From contig CM057337.1 in the NCBI GenBank assembly GCA_030015575.1, positions 379,525,582 through 379,589,581 of the forward strand: 64,000 nucleotides of DNA, written 5' to 3'. Shown in pieces: positions 1 to 11,394 of the stretch; positions within the stretch are counted from its first letter, which is position 1, and every line of letters begins with the position of its first letter. Made by a program: the position numbers and the translations under genes. The notes below the pieces were generated by a model, which was given only the letters and a program-made list of their open reading frames with translations, had not been told where the DNA came from and did no database searches. The stretch comes from Agapanthus africanus. Lineage: Eukaryota; Streptophyta; Magnoliopsida; Asparagales; Amaryllidaceae.

Positions 1-464
1 GCGCTCCGTTAGGCACCCTACCCTACCAAGGTAACGGTGATTCCTAACCGCGACCGGTTGCGTTCGGTTTGGCCGGAGGCGAAAGCAAGAGACAAGAACG
101 GAAGGACAAGGGTAAATAAGCCGGATTCCACGAATACCGTGCTTAAATCCCCTAATTCACGTTGTTGCCGATTGCTCTAGCTTCAATTGGTCAAGACTCG
201 GCTCAAAGGTTTTGAGTACGGATTTCTTTAGCTTACAATTTCGTATCTTTTTCTTAACAACTTTATACTTGAATATAACACATAGGTTAGAATCGAACAA
301 ACATATACAAATTCTTTATTGACTCGTCTAAAACTCGAACGGACATACAACCATCTCCCTGTGGATCGACCCGTGCTCAACCGGCTAGCTGCATAGCGAC
401 ACCGTCCTGATCGCGGTTATACTTTAGAACTTTGAACATCCGACACGCCAAAAGCGTGCGATCA
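1..464 (+). mobile_element. Element J: 3' part of an Athila-like LTR
   Basis: This stretch is the reverse complement of the first part of the G LTRs (compare 44153-44620 and 50096-50560). Shared landmarks are the Cys-poor CCTAACCGCGACCGG block, the stretch on gcttcaattggtcaagactc, and the terminus AAAGCGTGCGATCA. It therefore reads as the end of a plus-oriented LTR closing with CA at 464. No tRNA-Asp primer site follows, so this is a 3' LTR or a solo LTR, not a 5' LTR. The left part lies outside the window, so the target duplication cannot be checked. Confidence 0.8.
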
Positions 465-2289
465 GATACAACATGAATAGTATACGAAATGAATAAAAAG
501 GCATCCCCAAGCAGGAGCTAGCTCTTCGTCAATCGACGGTCACAACCACGTAAGCAATATAATATACAACGCCAAGGGCGAGGATCAAAACTCAAAATAA
601 GCTCAAAAAAACAAGAAAAAACATAATAATACAACGCGCGACTCTATTGTCGAAAGAATAACAGGTCTGGTTTCTATCTCTCTCAATTATACAGTCTGGT
701 TGATGGAGTTTCTAGATACAACTGAAATAATAATAAACAATGGTGGTCCTGATGCAAAGAACCCACCTTCCAAAGCAAGCACCCGGAAGGAATAGTGTGC
801 CAGCAAAACCGCAACGAAACCTGTACGGCAAAACCTGCAAGGAACTGTGGCACAACGGGGGTGAGTTGCCAACTCGTGAGTAGAAAACATCTACGAGTAG
901 AAATCACATACATAACGTTATCCTAGGTCATATCAGGTAATATCCTCAAAAAAATCCTGGTCCAGCTATGTATAATGTAATACTATATGCTCGTGTCTGT
1001 GCCTCAGATAGCAACATATCACATGTATGAGGTATGAATGTAATGTAATGAAATGAGTGAGACAACTGTTTTCTTTAATTTAATGGGATTATTGTATGTA
1101 TATAAAACGAGTATCCTCAATGAAATCAACAGAGAAATCCGTGCCAAGTATCGACACAAAACATAAATCCCAATATCCCAGGTTCCGGTTGCCCGGCCTA
1201 ACCTGTAGTATCAAATCTCAATGCCTCAGTGTCTCAAATCTCAAATATCAATATCTCAGGCTCCGCAGAACAGATCAGCCTATAACCATCTCATGACTCC
1301 GGCCGGTATCCTCCGGATAGCCGACGAGTCCAAATAATATCACCGGTAGGTAGTGCTCCCCTGCCAGGCTCATCGAATACAACTCGAACTTCTTGCCCCG
1401 GGGTACCTTACCGGGCCCACCATGTACCCGAGACGGTTCATCCAACTCCTCGAATCGGATCTCGAAATCCAACAACAATCATGAAAACTCATGGCGGACG
1501 ACTCATACATAATGGGAAAACCGCAATTTGCACTTTTAAAATGATGATACTAAGCTTTTATTAAATTCATACGCTTTTCCCCCAAATCCAGAAATCTCAT
1601 GTAAATCCGAAATCATCAAAATCATGATACCAATAAACGGTGAATACGGGCATAAATCTCCATAATACTGCATAACCAATGAATATATGAATGCACCTAA
1701 TATCTTGCAATGAATGCAATATTTAAACTAGCATATGGAAGCTATAACATATTGTGACTATCAGTTATCAAGCTATGTCAATGAAAAGGTATTTTCTAAA
1801 GTGTACGTGACATGGCAATTACCGATGAAGATGTGTGTGAGCCGGCAAGCGAGTGTACGTGGAGCATACACGTCATCGGTAATGGTACTGGTGTCTTAAA
1901 AGCATGGTTTTATAATTACTACGTACACAATGGCATGCAATGAGGCGATAACAACAAAATATAGAAAATGAATAGTAAATACAACAATAATATGCGGAAC
2001 ATGAATAATAACGTAACAACGAGGAATCTGCCTTACTATACATGTGTTATACTGTTTGCCGTTTGAAATAGTATGAATCGTGGTGTTTGAAAATAATGAC
2101 TACGGTGTTTTTAAGAAAAGATACGTCGTTTAAAATATCCGTAGTATCCCTTGGTATGACTTTAAAATTCTCATGATTCGTCAGTTTTGAAAATAGGTAT
2201 GACTCGGGTCCAGTCTGACATCTACTAGGTAAACTACAGGTCTAACTAACAACTAATCAAAAGGGGTACGGAAACCACCTATATCTGAG

Positions 2290-2292
<3 letters not shown>

Positions 2293-2341
<49 letters not shown>
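2293..2341. repeat. (AT)n microsatellite
   Basis: About 48 bp of uninterrupted AT dinucleotides inside K. Confidence 0.97.
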
Positions 2342-2348
<7 letters not shown>

Positions 2349-2762
2349 AATAGTCGATGATCCCGCCTCAATAATATCATGTACGATACAACATATCATA
2401 TGACATCCTCGAATCAAGAGTGCGGATGTATCGTCAATATTTAGCTCGTACGGTAAATCTGTCGTACGGCCTTCCAAATCTGGGTACGGGTAAAATGTCA
2501 CATCTATCACATTAATCATCTGGTATCCTCGTTATCAAATATCATGATCAGGGTACTTATCTACGTCTAGTACAATACTGATACCATCTATGTATATGCA
2601 TGTGTGTGTATGCAAACACCATATCTAAAGGACCCGCTGAAACATCATGTCGTATCTCAAATACGAACCCTGTCACATCACCGATCTCACGGCCTCAAGC
2701 CCAATCTCATCGACTCATTACCAACCCCAAGTACTAACTTCATAATCCGTGTATATGTATAC

Positions 2763-2763
<1 letters not shown>

Positions 2764-2817
<54 letters not shown>
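2764..2817. repeat. (AT)n microsatellite, left half, split by element B
   Basis: An uninterrupted AT run ends exactly at the TG of the 5' LTR of B. The same kind of run resumes at 33765, right after the 3' LTR of B. The five flanking bases are ATATA on both sides, which fits a target duplication but cannot be separated from the repeat itself. Confidence 0.95.
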
Positions 2818-2821
<4 letters not shown>

Positions 2822-3229
2822 AGTGTATATGCCCTAGAGGCCATTACTGTATCATACTAGTTTGTATATTACTTAATGGAAGCTTGGGATATTCACCATG
2901 TATATACAATCTTACTCAAAATAGTAGTATGCTACTTGGTTTGTTTCTACTTCAATGTGTACATGTGTTTATTTTAGTATATCGCCTATACACATTAGTG
3001 GAGCCCTTAGGATCTTTGCTTGATTACCAGCGTTGTGATGGCAGTCACACTAGTGGGGCTGGGTAATCTATAAGCACATCCTTATGCAGGTCCCTGGTCG
3101 CAGGACTATCGAGACAGGGCATCGATACTCCGGAGTAGACTAGCGCATGCGCTTCTCATCCCAGTGTGGGAGACGGTCTGTCCCACAGCCGTCGGTACGT
3201 CGTACTTGAGATAGTATGCGGGTGCTCGT
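2818..3229 (+). mobile_element. Element B 5' LTR, left piece
   Basis: It matches 31610-32021 with about five substitutions by eye. It is cut at CTCGT (3225-3229), which recurs at 23785-23789 where the LTR resumes. Confidence 0.93.
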
Positions 3230-5434
3230 TGTTAGTTATATGTATGCCCTAGAGGCCATTACTGTACATTGGATGTATATTGTAGTGGATGCTGGGACAT
3301 ATATAGGGAGGACTTTCTTGCTCGACATGATAGTATGCTATCTGATTGAACTTTACCTTAACGTGTATACTGGGTGTCTCTCTGTTACATGTTGGTAAAT
3401 CCCCTAGGATGTGTACTTGACTACCTGGACTATGATGCGGATCATACTAGTGGGGACATGGTAGTCCATAAGTACATCCTTCAAAGTCCCTAGTCGTGGG
3501 TGTATCGAGATGGGGCATCGATATACTAGAGTAGACTAGCGTATACCTTCTCGACCCATACAGATGGGCGATGGATGATCCCATATCCATTGGTGTTTGA
3601 CATCAGAGATGATATACGGGTGCTCAGTGGAGACTGGGTACACTGGACGGACTCGCCGAGAACTCCCAGATGGTATTATACCTTACGTCAGATGGCAGTT
3701 CTCTGGTGACACTGGTACAGAGTAGTCTGTTGACCCGAGATCGTCATAGAGTCTTGTGTGGTTCCCACTGTGCTTTGATTTCCACCTTACCACGTCCAAG
3801 AGGGCGTGCAAAACGGTGGCTTTTGTGTACAGTCCCGAATCACATGGAGGTAATGAGCGATAGGAGGGGATTCGTCTCTCCCGGTATAGGGAGTTGATGT
3901 TGCGCTGTGTTCAATTGGCTATAACCGGAAATCCCTGGCCAGGGTTGCTGAGATTTACTGGTAAGTGTTACCAGTAGTTTCTCAAATTGTTATAGACCTC
4001 ATATCGACACGACTTATCGAACTATTGGGGTCTGACGTTTACCACCCCTAGGCGAGATATGCGACATATCAGACGATCAGACCGGACTGTACGGTAGTGT
4101 TACTGGTTGGATTCACTGGAGTGTGAGCGGGCTTGCTCGTCGATCTTCTGATCGCTCAATACCCGGGTGGCCGTTACGTTTAGCAGACCTCTTGCGGCTT
4201 GTGGGTGCTTGATATGATCATCACCTGCTGCCGGCGTATTGACGAGTCTTTAGAGTCCTACACCGAGGTTTCCTGGCTCAAGCGAAACGAAATAGGAGCG
4301 CATATAAGATATGTGCGGGACCGAGAATGATACCAGTATGTGATACTGTATTCGATTCTCGCGATTTGTAACATTGATCGGTTATATGCGTTATAGCCGG
4401 TTTATCGGATCAAGTGTTGATTCGATAAGTTGTTACTATTGATATTAGTCGGTTATATGCGATATGACCGGGTCGTTAAATCAAGTGTTGATTTAATGAT
4501 TTAATGTATAATTATATATTTGATATATCACTTTACATTAACTAATATAGGTTCACTTAAATGGATTTTCTCACTAGAAGTTCACAAGTTGTATATGTGA
4601 TATACTTTTGTGCACTTGATTGTATCATGTTTGATGATACATGTTAACTTGGTTAAGTGTAAAGATTAAACCATGGTTAAGTTAATGATTAGGGTTTTGC
4701 TTTTCTTTCTTATTTATTTATTTATTTTTTTTGGAAAGAATAAAGAGAAAATGGTGGATTTCTTTGTTTGTAGTGGAATCTTCATGAAGGTTTGACTTTG
4801 TAACCATTTTGTCTTCATGCTTAACCCTAACCATTTAAACAAACCATGGTCTATTCTCTACACTTAACTAGGGTTAGGATAAGATAAGTATTCATATTAT
4901 TTTCTATTTTGAAAATACTTATGATATTCTTTCTTCTTCTTCTTCATCTTCTTCAATGAAGAAAGCTTGACTTCATCAATGGTGAATTGATGAAATGAGT
5001 GAGAAATCCAATTCTAAAGTGAACCCGCTTCCTATTTCTTCATCCTCTACCTCTTGCCAAGTAGTATAGGGTGTTTCCTTCACAAGTTTTCATGGCTTGG
5101 TGAAGGTGGAGCTTGATCTTGTGATGCCTCGACGTAGATCGTCTTCGGCATCGTCGTCGATGACCTAGCCCGCTTTTTCTCTGATGAAGCCGATGCTAGA
5201 GTCATGGTTCGATTTGGACAGCGGAGAGGACTTCATCATGGAGCTATGGAGGTGGAGAAACGGATCTACAAAGGTTGTATTTCCGTTGTTTTAGTTTAGT
5301 TGTAAACTAGTTTCATTGTTTCGCCTATATATCTAGTTAATGATCCGTATTAGGGTTTCTCGGCACCCCTAATTTTTGAAATTGGCATGGTTGATGCCAT
5401 GGGAGACCTCACTAGTGTGCCTAGGAACCCTACA
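3230..5434 (+). mobile_element. Element A 5' LTR
   Basis: About 2.2 kb, TG...CA, followed by one base and the tRNA-Met primer site. The stretch 3670-3900 is open in one frame here and in the 3' LTR (11835-12062). It is LTR sequence duplicated with the element, not a gene. A CTT-rich run lies near 4930-4960. Confidence 0.93.
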
Positions 5435-5435
5435 G

Positions 5436-5448
5436 TGGTATCAGAGCC
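5436..5448 (+). other. Element A primer-binding site (initiator tRNA-Met)
   Basis: TGGTATCAGAGCC is complementary to the 3' end of plant initiator tRNA-Met and starts one base after the LTR. It primes minus-strand cDNA synthesis. Confidence 0.95.
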
Positions 5449-5631
5449 AAGCTAGAGCCTTAGGCGATGCGTAGACGGAGTTAGAAATCCGATCGAACCG
5501 AAACCCCATTGCAAAATCGCTCTCTGTACATTTTTCAAAACTGTTGAATTTAGTGATATAAAAATATGCAGAAAAATAAGCAGGAAAAACTAAGAATTAC
5601 TGTGAAGTTTGGGCTCCTAATTCCATAATTC

Positions 5632-5680
5632 GACCGCGGAACCGCGGCCAAACCGGGGTTTTGGCAGCACTTCCGCGGCC
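5632..5680 (+). repeat. GC-rich palindromic module, element A leader
   Basis: CCGCGG-AA-CCGCGG is followed after a short spacer by TTCCGCGGCC. The module begins 184 nt after the primer-binding site. Confidence 0.85.
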
Positions 5681-7564
5681 CAAATTTGGACTTAGTCCCT
5701 CAAATTTCATATATTTATTCTTAGGTCCTTTCTTGGAAATTTTTTATGTGAATTTTTTAATTCCACTCAAGTGTTGAGTTTTCTAGGGTTTTATTGGGGA
5801 TTCGTTAATTTGATCGGATAATTTAACTTCGTTTATGTTTTTCCGGATATTTTAGAAACTGTTAAAAAGTTCGACCGGATATAAATACCCAACTTTTTCC
5901 CTGCCGGAAAATTTCCAAGTGTTGGACTTTTCCGTAGTTTAACGACGTTCTAAGTAGTGCAAGTAACGCGATGGTCCCTCTAGAAGACAACAAACCTTAA
6001 CTCGATTATGTGACCGTCTTGAACTGCCTTTTGAACCTTCGGGTTTGGGGCAGTACGGCGTGCCACATGTGAAGCGTTGGCTTGACCCTTCTACGGCTGG
6101 ACCGTTGGTACTGAGGCATCAAGTGAATGTCTTTGAACTTATTTCGAGTGTTGAGCTGTTTCGGGAAAACTTGGGTGTTCGACTGTTCGATCGGAAAGTT
6201 TAACATTTTCTATTTATCTGGAATGCGATACAATAATTGGAATTCACAACTAGTTATGAGATAACTGAATGAATGTTATAAACATAGCACTTTAGTCTCA
6301 CTTAATCGGTTGCCACGGAATTTTGATGTGATCAAAAGTCCGTCGCAATCACGTAGCGTACGCGGATACTCGCCGGATAAACTTAATAGACAGCCTCACT
6401 CCATTGCCCCGACCAAGTGACTGTAGGAGAACCCCGTCGCCGAAAGCATCCGTTCGGGTGCTCGCGGCAGCGGTGTTCCGCCTTGGTGCACTTTGTCGAC
6501 GGCGTCGGGGGTGCGGCCGCCTACTGAAGTTTGCGACGAGCATTCGATCAGGATGTCGGGAATCTTGTTGAATTGGCCGACTTGATATTGAAAAGAGTTT
6601 TCGATTTTGAGACTAAAATGCGGGGTTTATAATTGTTAGGCATGCGATGTCTAAGGAATTCATTTGATTAGGCATGCGATGTCTATGTAGGTTGCGGATT
6701 CCAATTGTTGTAGTTTTACACTTTCTTTTCTGTGACCGTAAGTGTAATATGTGATATCGCCGGTTTCGTTGCTATATGTCAACGACAATTGGGATGCGCA
6801 TATTTACTTATGTTGATGACATGTGATGTTATGTGTTGCTGGATATGTTATATTGGATCATCGTGTTTGAATAGCCGGGGTTTTTTATGTGAGATGAGTG
6901 TTTTTCATTTTCATTCATGTAAAAACTTGTATGTAATATTCTTTTATTGGGGCACTTCCAGGTTGCGGAAGATGTCACCCTTTGTATATTATTTACTTTT
7001 CCGCACTATGATAGACCCAAGGAGGGGAGCACAAGTAACCGGGTTCTGAAGTCCAGTGGAAGACCAACTCGAGGAGTCGATTCCGGGTCTCCTAACTCCA
7101 GAATTGGTAGGGTTGCTTGCCGCTCTCGTAAGGGTCTAGGGGTGTGGGTTTGGCTATTCATCACGACCGTGGAATCCATGTTTTATACTGGCTCGTATTG
7201 AAAACACGGACGTCCTAGTATATCCAATATTTCATATGATTCTTCTGCTGCGATATCTGTGATGTGATCATGTGATATGTTCTGTGATAGATACTGTATA
7301 TAGTATATATGATATATTATATTGACGTTACTTATGTTTTACAACCGCGCTAGCCCTGCCCCGCTCTGCCGTTAGTCACCTAACCTAACGGTGCACGAGG
7401 GGACATCGAGGCGAATGCGGATGGCATAAGTGTACGTCGTATTTATCTGTGATGTTTAGGTAATTTAAATGATTGGACTTCATTAATGAGATTAATGAAA
7501 TAAAAGAAACCTAAGATGTTGTAGAATCGAATTTCAAAAATAAAACAGGTAGCTATAGTTCTTG

Positions 7565-7801
7565 CTTTGCACAGCGGTATATGTGATATATCCTGCACCT
7601 TATTCGATGAGGAAAGGACCGAGATCCCTTCACCGGGAGTGACTCCTTTAGCAATAACTGGCTGATGCTACACACTCGGTTTGTCTTTTGATTGCTTTTA
7701 AGAGTTTTTGCTTTGCACAGTGATATATATGATATATCCCGCACCTCATTCGACGAGGAAAGGGCCGACGATCCCTTCACCGGGAGTGACCCCTTTAGCA
7801 A
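7565..7801 (+). repeat. Duplicated leader segment, element A
   Basis: Two copies (7565-7652 and 7711-7801) start CTTTGCACAG and end in CTTCACCGGGAGTGAC, with starts 146 bp apart. Related pairs occur in C (19215-19444) and D (58672-58903), and a single copy remains in E before its truncation. I do not find it in B. Confidence 0.85.
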
Positions 7802-7939
7802 AACTAGAAAAGCCTCAAAATCACTCCATTTCAAAACTGTATTTGATTCTACAACGATATCAAGTTCATTACGCGATAGGTTTTCAGAAAAACCTGTCGT
7901 AGCCCTCCGTCATTTCAGATAAGTACTGGTTAGTATTCG

Positions 7940-8155
7940 TGCTGCGTTTGTTGACCTCTGTCAAGGCGTAGTGTGCGGTAGCTGATTAGTGCTTATCTGT
8001 ATAAGCATATGATGTGATTGATTTAGGGTAGTCGTGCGACCTTGTTGACCTCTGTCAAGGGTCGTGCGGGTGGGTTTACTTCAATCAGGAAATGACGGGT
8101 TGAACTTGACTAGCAGCCTATGGTTTGTTGACCTCTGTCAAGGTCATAGGACGCT
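7940..8155 (+). ncRNA. Triple stem-loop array in the element A leader
   Basis: TTGACCTCTGTCAA occurs at 7951-7964, 8045-8058 and 8128-8141. Each is a TTGAC/GTCAA hairpin. Outer arms extend the pairing, such as CCTATG with CATAGG around the third copy and CGACC with GGTCG around the second. B, C and D keep three stem-loops in the same order with different stem bases. It is typed as RNA because the pairing, more than the primary sequence, is conserved. The function is unknown. Confidence 0.6.
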
Positions 8156-8629
8156 TGGGGCAAAAATATTATCGGGAATTTCAAGTGTTGAAATTTGCAA
8201 TGAGATTGCATACCTTCTATGAGATAGTTGGATCCCGATACCCGCTGTGAGTAATTGTTACTCCTGGGAGAGTTTTACACATTACAATTAGCCGATCAAG
8301 TAGGTGTCTAGAAAGGTGTCAACAGGGTTACGCCTCTGGGAAAACGAGGTTTACATTAATTTGGTTCGTGCGAAAGCACGGGGGACCTCCATCAAAGTAC
8401 CGACACTGGCCTGGCTGAAAGATTGGCGAACTTGTAGTGTGTAATTAATCCCGGCTACTCTTTCCTTTTAGGGTTTGAAGGAAGATTTGATAAAAAGCAG
8501 TGGGAGCCATCCTGATTAGATAAAATAATAACCAATCTATTCTTGCAAGAGCGCACGCTGAGTGTTTTCTTCTCTCTCTCTCCTGGTAGCGACCATATCA
8601 CGCCTTAATCAAGATAATAAAACGGATAT

Positions 8630-8790
8630 TTGACCGAACCCGCTTGTTATACTGAGCTGGGGAACGTTGGTCCCGCTCCAACTTATAATTGTTATAAGAC
8701 AGAGCAGGAAATAGGGGATTACCAAAATTGCCGTGCCGCCCAAACGAAGAAAGTCCATATGATGCATCTCCTTCGGGTGTGTTCATTACA
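8630..8790 (+). pseudogene. Element A: remnant of the Gag zinc knuckle
   Basis: A translation through 8680-8760 gives NCYKTEQEIGDYQNCRAAQ, which aligns with the Gag zinc-knuckle region of Copia elements (compare CFYCYKKGH in B). The normal CX2CX4HX4C spacing is lost. Only about 90 nt separate the end of the leader from this point, against about 770 nt in B, so the capsid part of Gag is deleted. It cannot make a working Gag. Confidence 0.6.
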
Positions 8791-8799
8791 AAGAACTGT

Positions 8800-8975
8800 T
8801 TCTCTGTATCCTCTACGTCCTGGGTATTTGATACCGGATCAGGATCCCAGATATGTAATCTGTTACATAGGGCTACAGAAAGGTAGAAAACTGAGAACGG
8901 GTGATAAGTTTCATGAGGCAGAAAACGGGGCAAGAGTTGCAGCCAAGTCTGTTGGTCACTGTCACCCTGTATTAC
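8800..8975 (+). pseudogene. Element A: aspartic protease remnant
   Basis: The sequence around 8818-8850 is almost identical at DNA level to the protease active-site region of B (28555-28590), which encodes WVLDTGSGSH. Here the frame is shifted so the catalytic DTG triplet is no longer read with its surroundings. Further matches follow at NGARVAAKSVG (about 8925-8955). In an intact element this enzyme would cut the Gag-Pol polyprotein inside virus-like particles. Here it is a fossil. Confidence 0.7.
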
Positions 8976-9159
8976 TAATACATTGATTCTGAACGAATGT
9001 TATTAGATACCGAACCTGATATACAAAATCATATCTATCTCTTTATTAGTAAAGAAATGATAAAATTTTGTATTGTTGGATAATGTTTTGAACATTTCCT
9101 ATATCAAAAGTTGATCGGTTCAGGCACGTTATCTAAAAGCATTGATGTTCTAAATCAAA

Positions 9160-9960
9160 CTACAGTTCTTAGTATACTGAACACACACAAGAGGATGAGT
9201 TCAGAAATGAACGAATCCTTCTTGAGGTAATGTAGACTAGGTCATATCAATGCGACCCGACTAGCTGAAGTTACATTTAGATGCATATTTAAATCAGTTT
9301 GAATTTACATCTTGTGAAACTTGCCAGTCATGTCACAAAGATATAATGACACTAGCTCTGTCTACTGGAAACAGAGAAAGAGTTAGTGAACTCTTGGGAT
9401 GATACATGTTGATGTATGTAGGTCCCCTGTCTACACATGCCAAGACTGGTTCTTTGTACTTCATTACATTCTCTGATGATCTTTCGAGATTCAGACCTAT
9501 GTTCCTGTTGAAACACAAGTCCGAACCTTTTGAGATATTCACAGAATATAAGTTAGAAGTAGAGAACCAAAATACGGGTAATAGTATTATGCCCTTTGAT
9601 GTGATCAAGGAGGAGAATACTTGAGCACGGAATTCCTGGATTATTCTAAAGGAGAATGAAATTCTCTCTCAGCATTACTCCTCCGTATACACCATAGCAC
9701 GATGGTATATCGGGGCGGAGCAATAGCACCCTATATGATATGGTGTGCTCTATGATGAGTACTACTGAGTTACCTATTTCCTTTTGGGTGTTATGCACTT
9801 GAGAAGCTGCATACCTATTGAATAGGGTTCAAATCAAATCAGTTGCCTACTACTTCATATGTGATATGGAAAGGGAAGAGCCCATATCTTAAGTTAGTTA
9901 AGATTTGGGGTTGTCCGGGCTATGTTTAAAAGCAAAATCCGGACAAGCTCGAGGCAAGAT
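9160..9960 (+). pseudogene. Element A: integrase remnant
   Basis: The stretch 9220-9340 matches the zinc-binding HHCC region of B integrase (WHCRLGHIN at about 28960). From 9406 to 9624 a continuous frame encodes residues equal to the start of the integrase core (THAKTGSLYFITFSDDLSRF), including the second catalytic Asp in SDDLSR. The Glu-containing segment is near 9625-9730 but is broken by stops and shifts. Integrase would insert the cDNA into chromosomes. No complete frame survives. Confidence 0.75.
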
Positions 9961-9999
9961 CTGTTATGTAGAACTGGAAATGTTCCAGCTATACAAACT

Positions 10000-11385
10000 G
10001 CAGTTGATGATTTGAAAGAACCAAAGGATTCAGTAGATTCCAATGAACCTCGGCCTCTCCGCCGATCTAGTAGGGTTCCTCACCCACCTGAGAGATATTT
10101 CGATTTCTCTATGACGGTGGGAGCGAGGAATGCATCATAAGATGATGAACCAACTAGTTTCGAGCTGGCCATCAGGAGTGGGACTCTGTAAGAATGGCTG
10201 GATGCTTAGTGAACTGAGATGGAATCCTTATACACCAACAAAGTATGGACTTCGGTTGCTATATCTGAAGGGTCAAATCCCCATCAGGAGCAAGTATATC
10301 TTGAGAAGATTACTTGGTGTAGATGGAAAAGTTGAGACTTTCAAAGCTAGACTTGTTAAAGCTTTTCGTCATCGACCAGGCGTGGATAATGATGAAACCT
10401 TTTCAAGTAGCTATGCTTAAGTCCATCCAGATCCTACTTGCCACGGCTACGTACCATGACTACGATATCTGGTGGTTGGGTGCCATGACTGCTTTTCTAA
10501 ATGATGTTTTAGAAGAGAACGTCTATAAGTACACAGCCAGAGGGCTTCGTAGACAGTGGGAGCAGCGGATACGTGTGCAAGATGCTTTATAGGATAAAGC
10601 AAGCATCGCGGAGTTGGAACATCTGTTTTGATGGATTAGTCAAAGAAGCTGACATCATCAAAATGGTAGATGATCCTTGTATAAACAAAAAGGTAGTAGG
10701 GAGTATGGTGACGATCCTCGTAGAGTACGTGAATGACATACTCTTGATAGGGAAAGAGTTTCCTATGCTACGCTCGATCAATCTCCGCTTATCACAATGA
10801 TTCTCCATATAGGATCAAAGTGATACCTCCTAAATCCTAGGTTTTTGGATCTATGAGATAGATCTAAATGGATGTTAGGATTCTCACTAGTTGTAGTGAG
10901 ACGGTATCAACCGATCCTAGGGAGAATCACTGGAGGGGTTCCAGGGTGATAAAGACGACTGAATGTCAGTCACAGGCATTGTCTTTACCCTCAGTAAAGG
11001 GACGGTATGTTGGAAGAGTTCCAAGCAAGATACCGAGGCATACTAGAAGATAAAGGCAGGATACATCGCTACTTAAGATGCTACCAAAGAGGCTGTTTGG
11101 GTGTATATTGGTTCATGAGATGAACTATGTTCCTCCCATTGTGTGACAATGGAGTTGTGGCTTATGCCAAGGAACGTCCGTCCCATCGGTGATCCAGACA
11201 TAATCTAAGGCAGTATCACCTGATCATGGAGATGGTTGATCTCCAGGATGATCAAGGTTAGGAGAGTAGACTCAGAGGACAATACAGCGGATCCACTCAC
11301 AAATGCCTGTTCCCAGAGAGAGATTTTTATGGGATGGTTGAGTATGAGATACTACAACCACTGCTATCAGATGGCCCTAGTGCAA
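10000..11385 (+). pseudogene. Element A: reverse transcriptase and RNase H remnant
   Basis: Landmarks appear in pol order but in several frames. PLRRSSRVPHPPERYF (about 10060-10110) is the linker before the polymerase. KVETFKARLVKAFRHRPG (10325-10385) and MLYRIKQASRSWNICFDG (10573-10630) are polymerase blocks. YVNDILLIG (10725-10755) is the catalytic YVDD box with its first Asp changed to Asn. RNase H motifs follow between 10870 and 11330. Stops and indels break it at least every 250 bp, so it is dead, although the flanking LTRs are young. Confidence 0.85.
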
Positions 11386-11394
11386 GTGGGAGAT

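Larger units (their letters stand above)
465..2817 (-). repeat. K, left arm: non-coding, probably a long Gypsy LTR interrupted by B
   Basis: I see no convincing gene here. K continues at 33765, on the far side of element B. It contains two AT microsatellites and, on the minus strand, a GC-rich patch around 1290-1460. The right arm ends in CGTTACA at 35725, which on the minus strand is the TGTAACG start typical of chromovirus LTRs. If K is one LTR it exceeds 4 kb, which is long but known for Tekay/Del-type elements. An 11-bp inverted repeat (ATTACCGATGA at 1818-1828, TCATCGGTAAT at 1873-1883) is the clearest internal structure. The Gypsy LTR identity is inference. Confidence 0.45.
5449..8600 (+). 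other. Element A leader (untranslated) region
   Basis: No gene is supported in these 3.1 kb. Blocks shared with the leaders of B, C, D and E occur in the same order: the GC-rich module (5632-5680), a segment with CTAACGG hairpin around 7366-7392, a duplicated segment of about 90 bp (7565-7652 and 7711-7801), and three stem-loops (7951-8141). It ends at a CT-rich run (8570-8583), just as the B leader ends before gag. Confidence 0.8.

Noticed and set aside
2253..2837. Open frames over the AT microsatellites (88 and 77 codons, poly Ile-Tyr)
   Set aside because: They are translations of simple AT repeats; no start context or domain.
7951..8141. Regularly spaced short repeats, possible CRISPR-like array
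   Set aside because: Only three repeats, each a hairpin with individual flanking arms, in a plant retrotransposon leader; spacing differs (94 and 83 bp).
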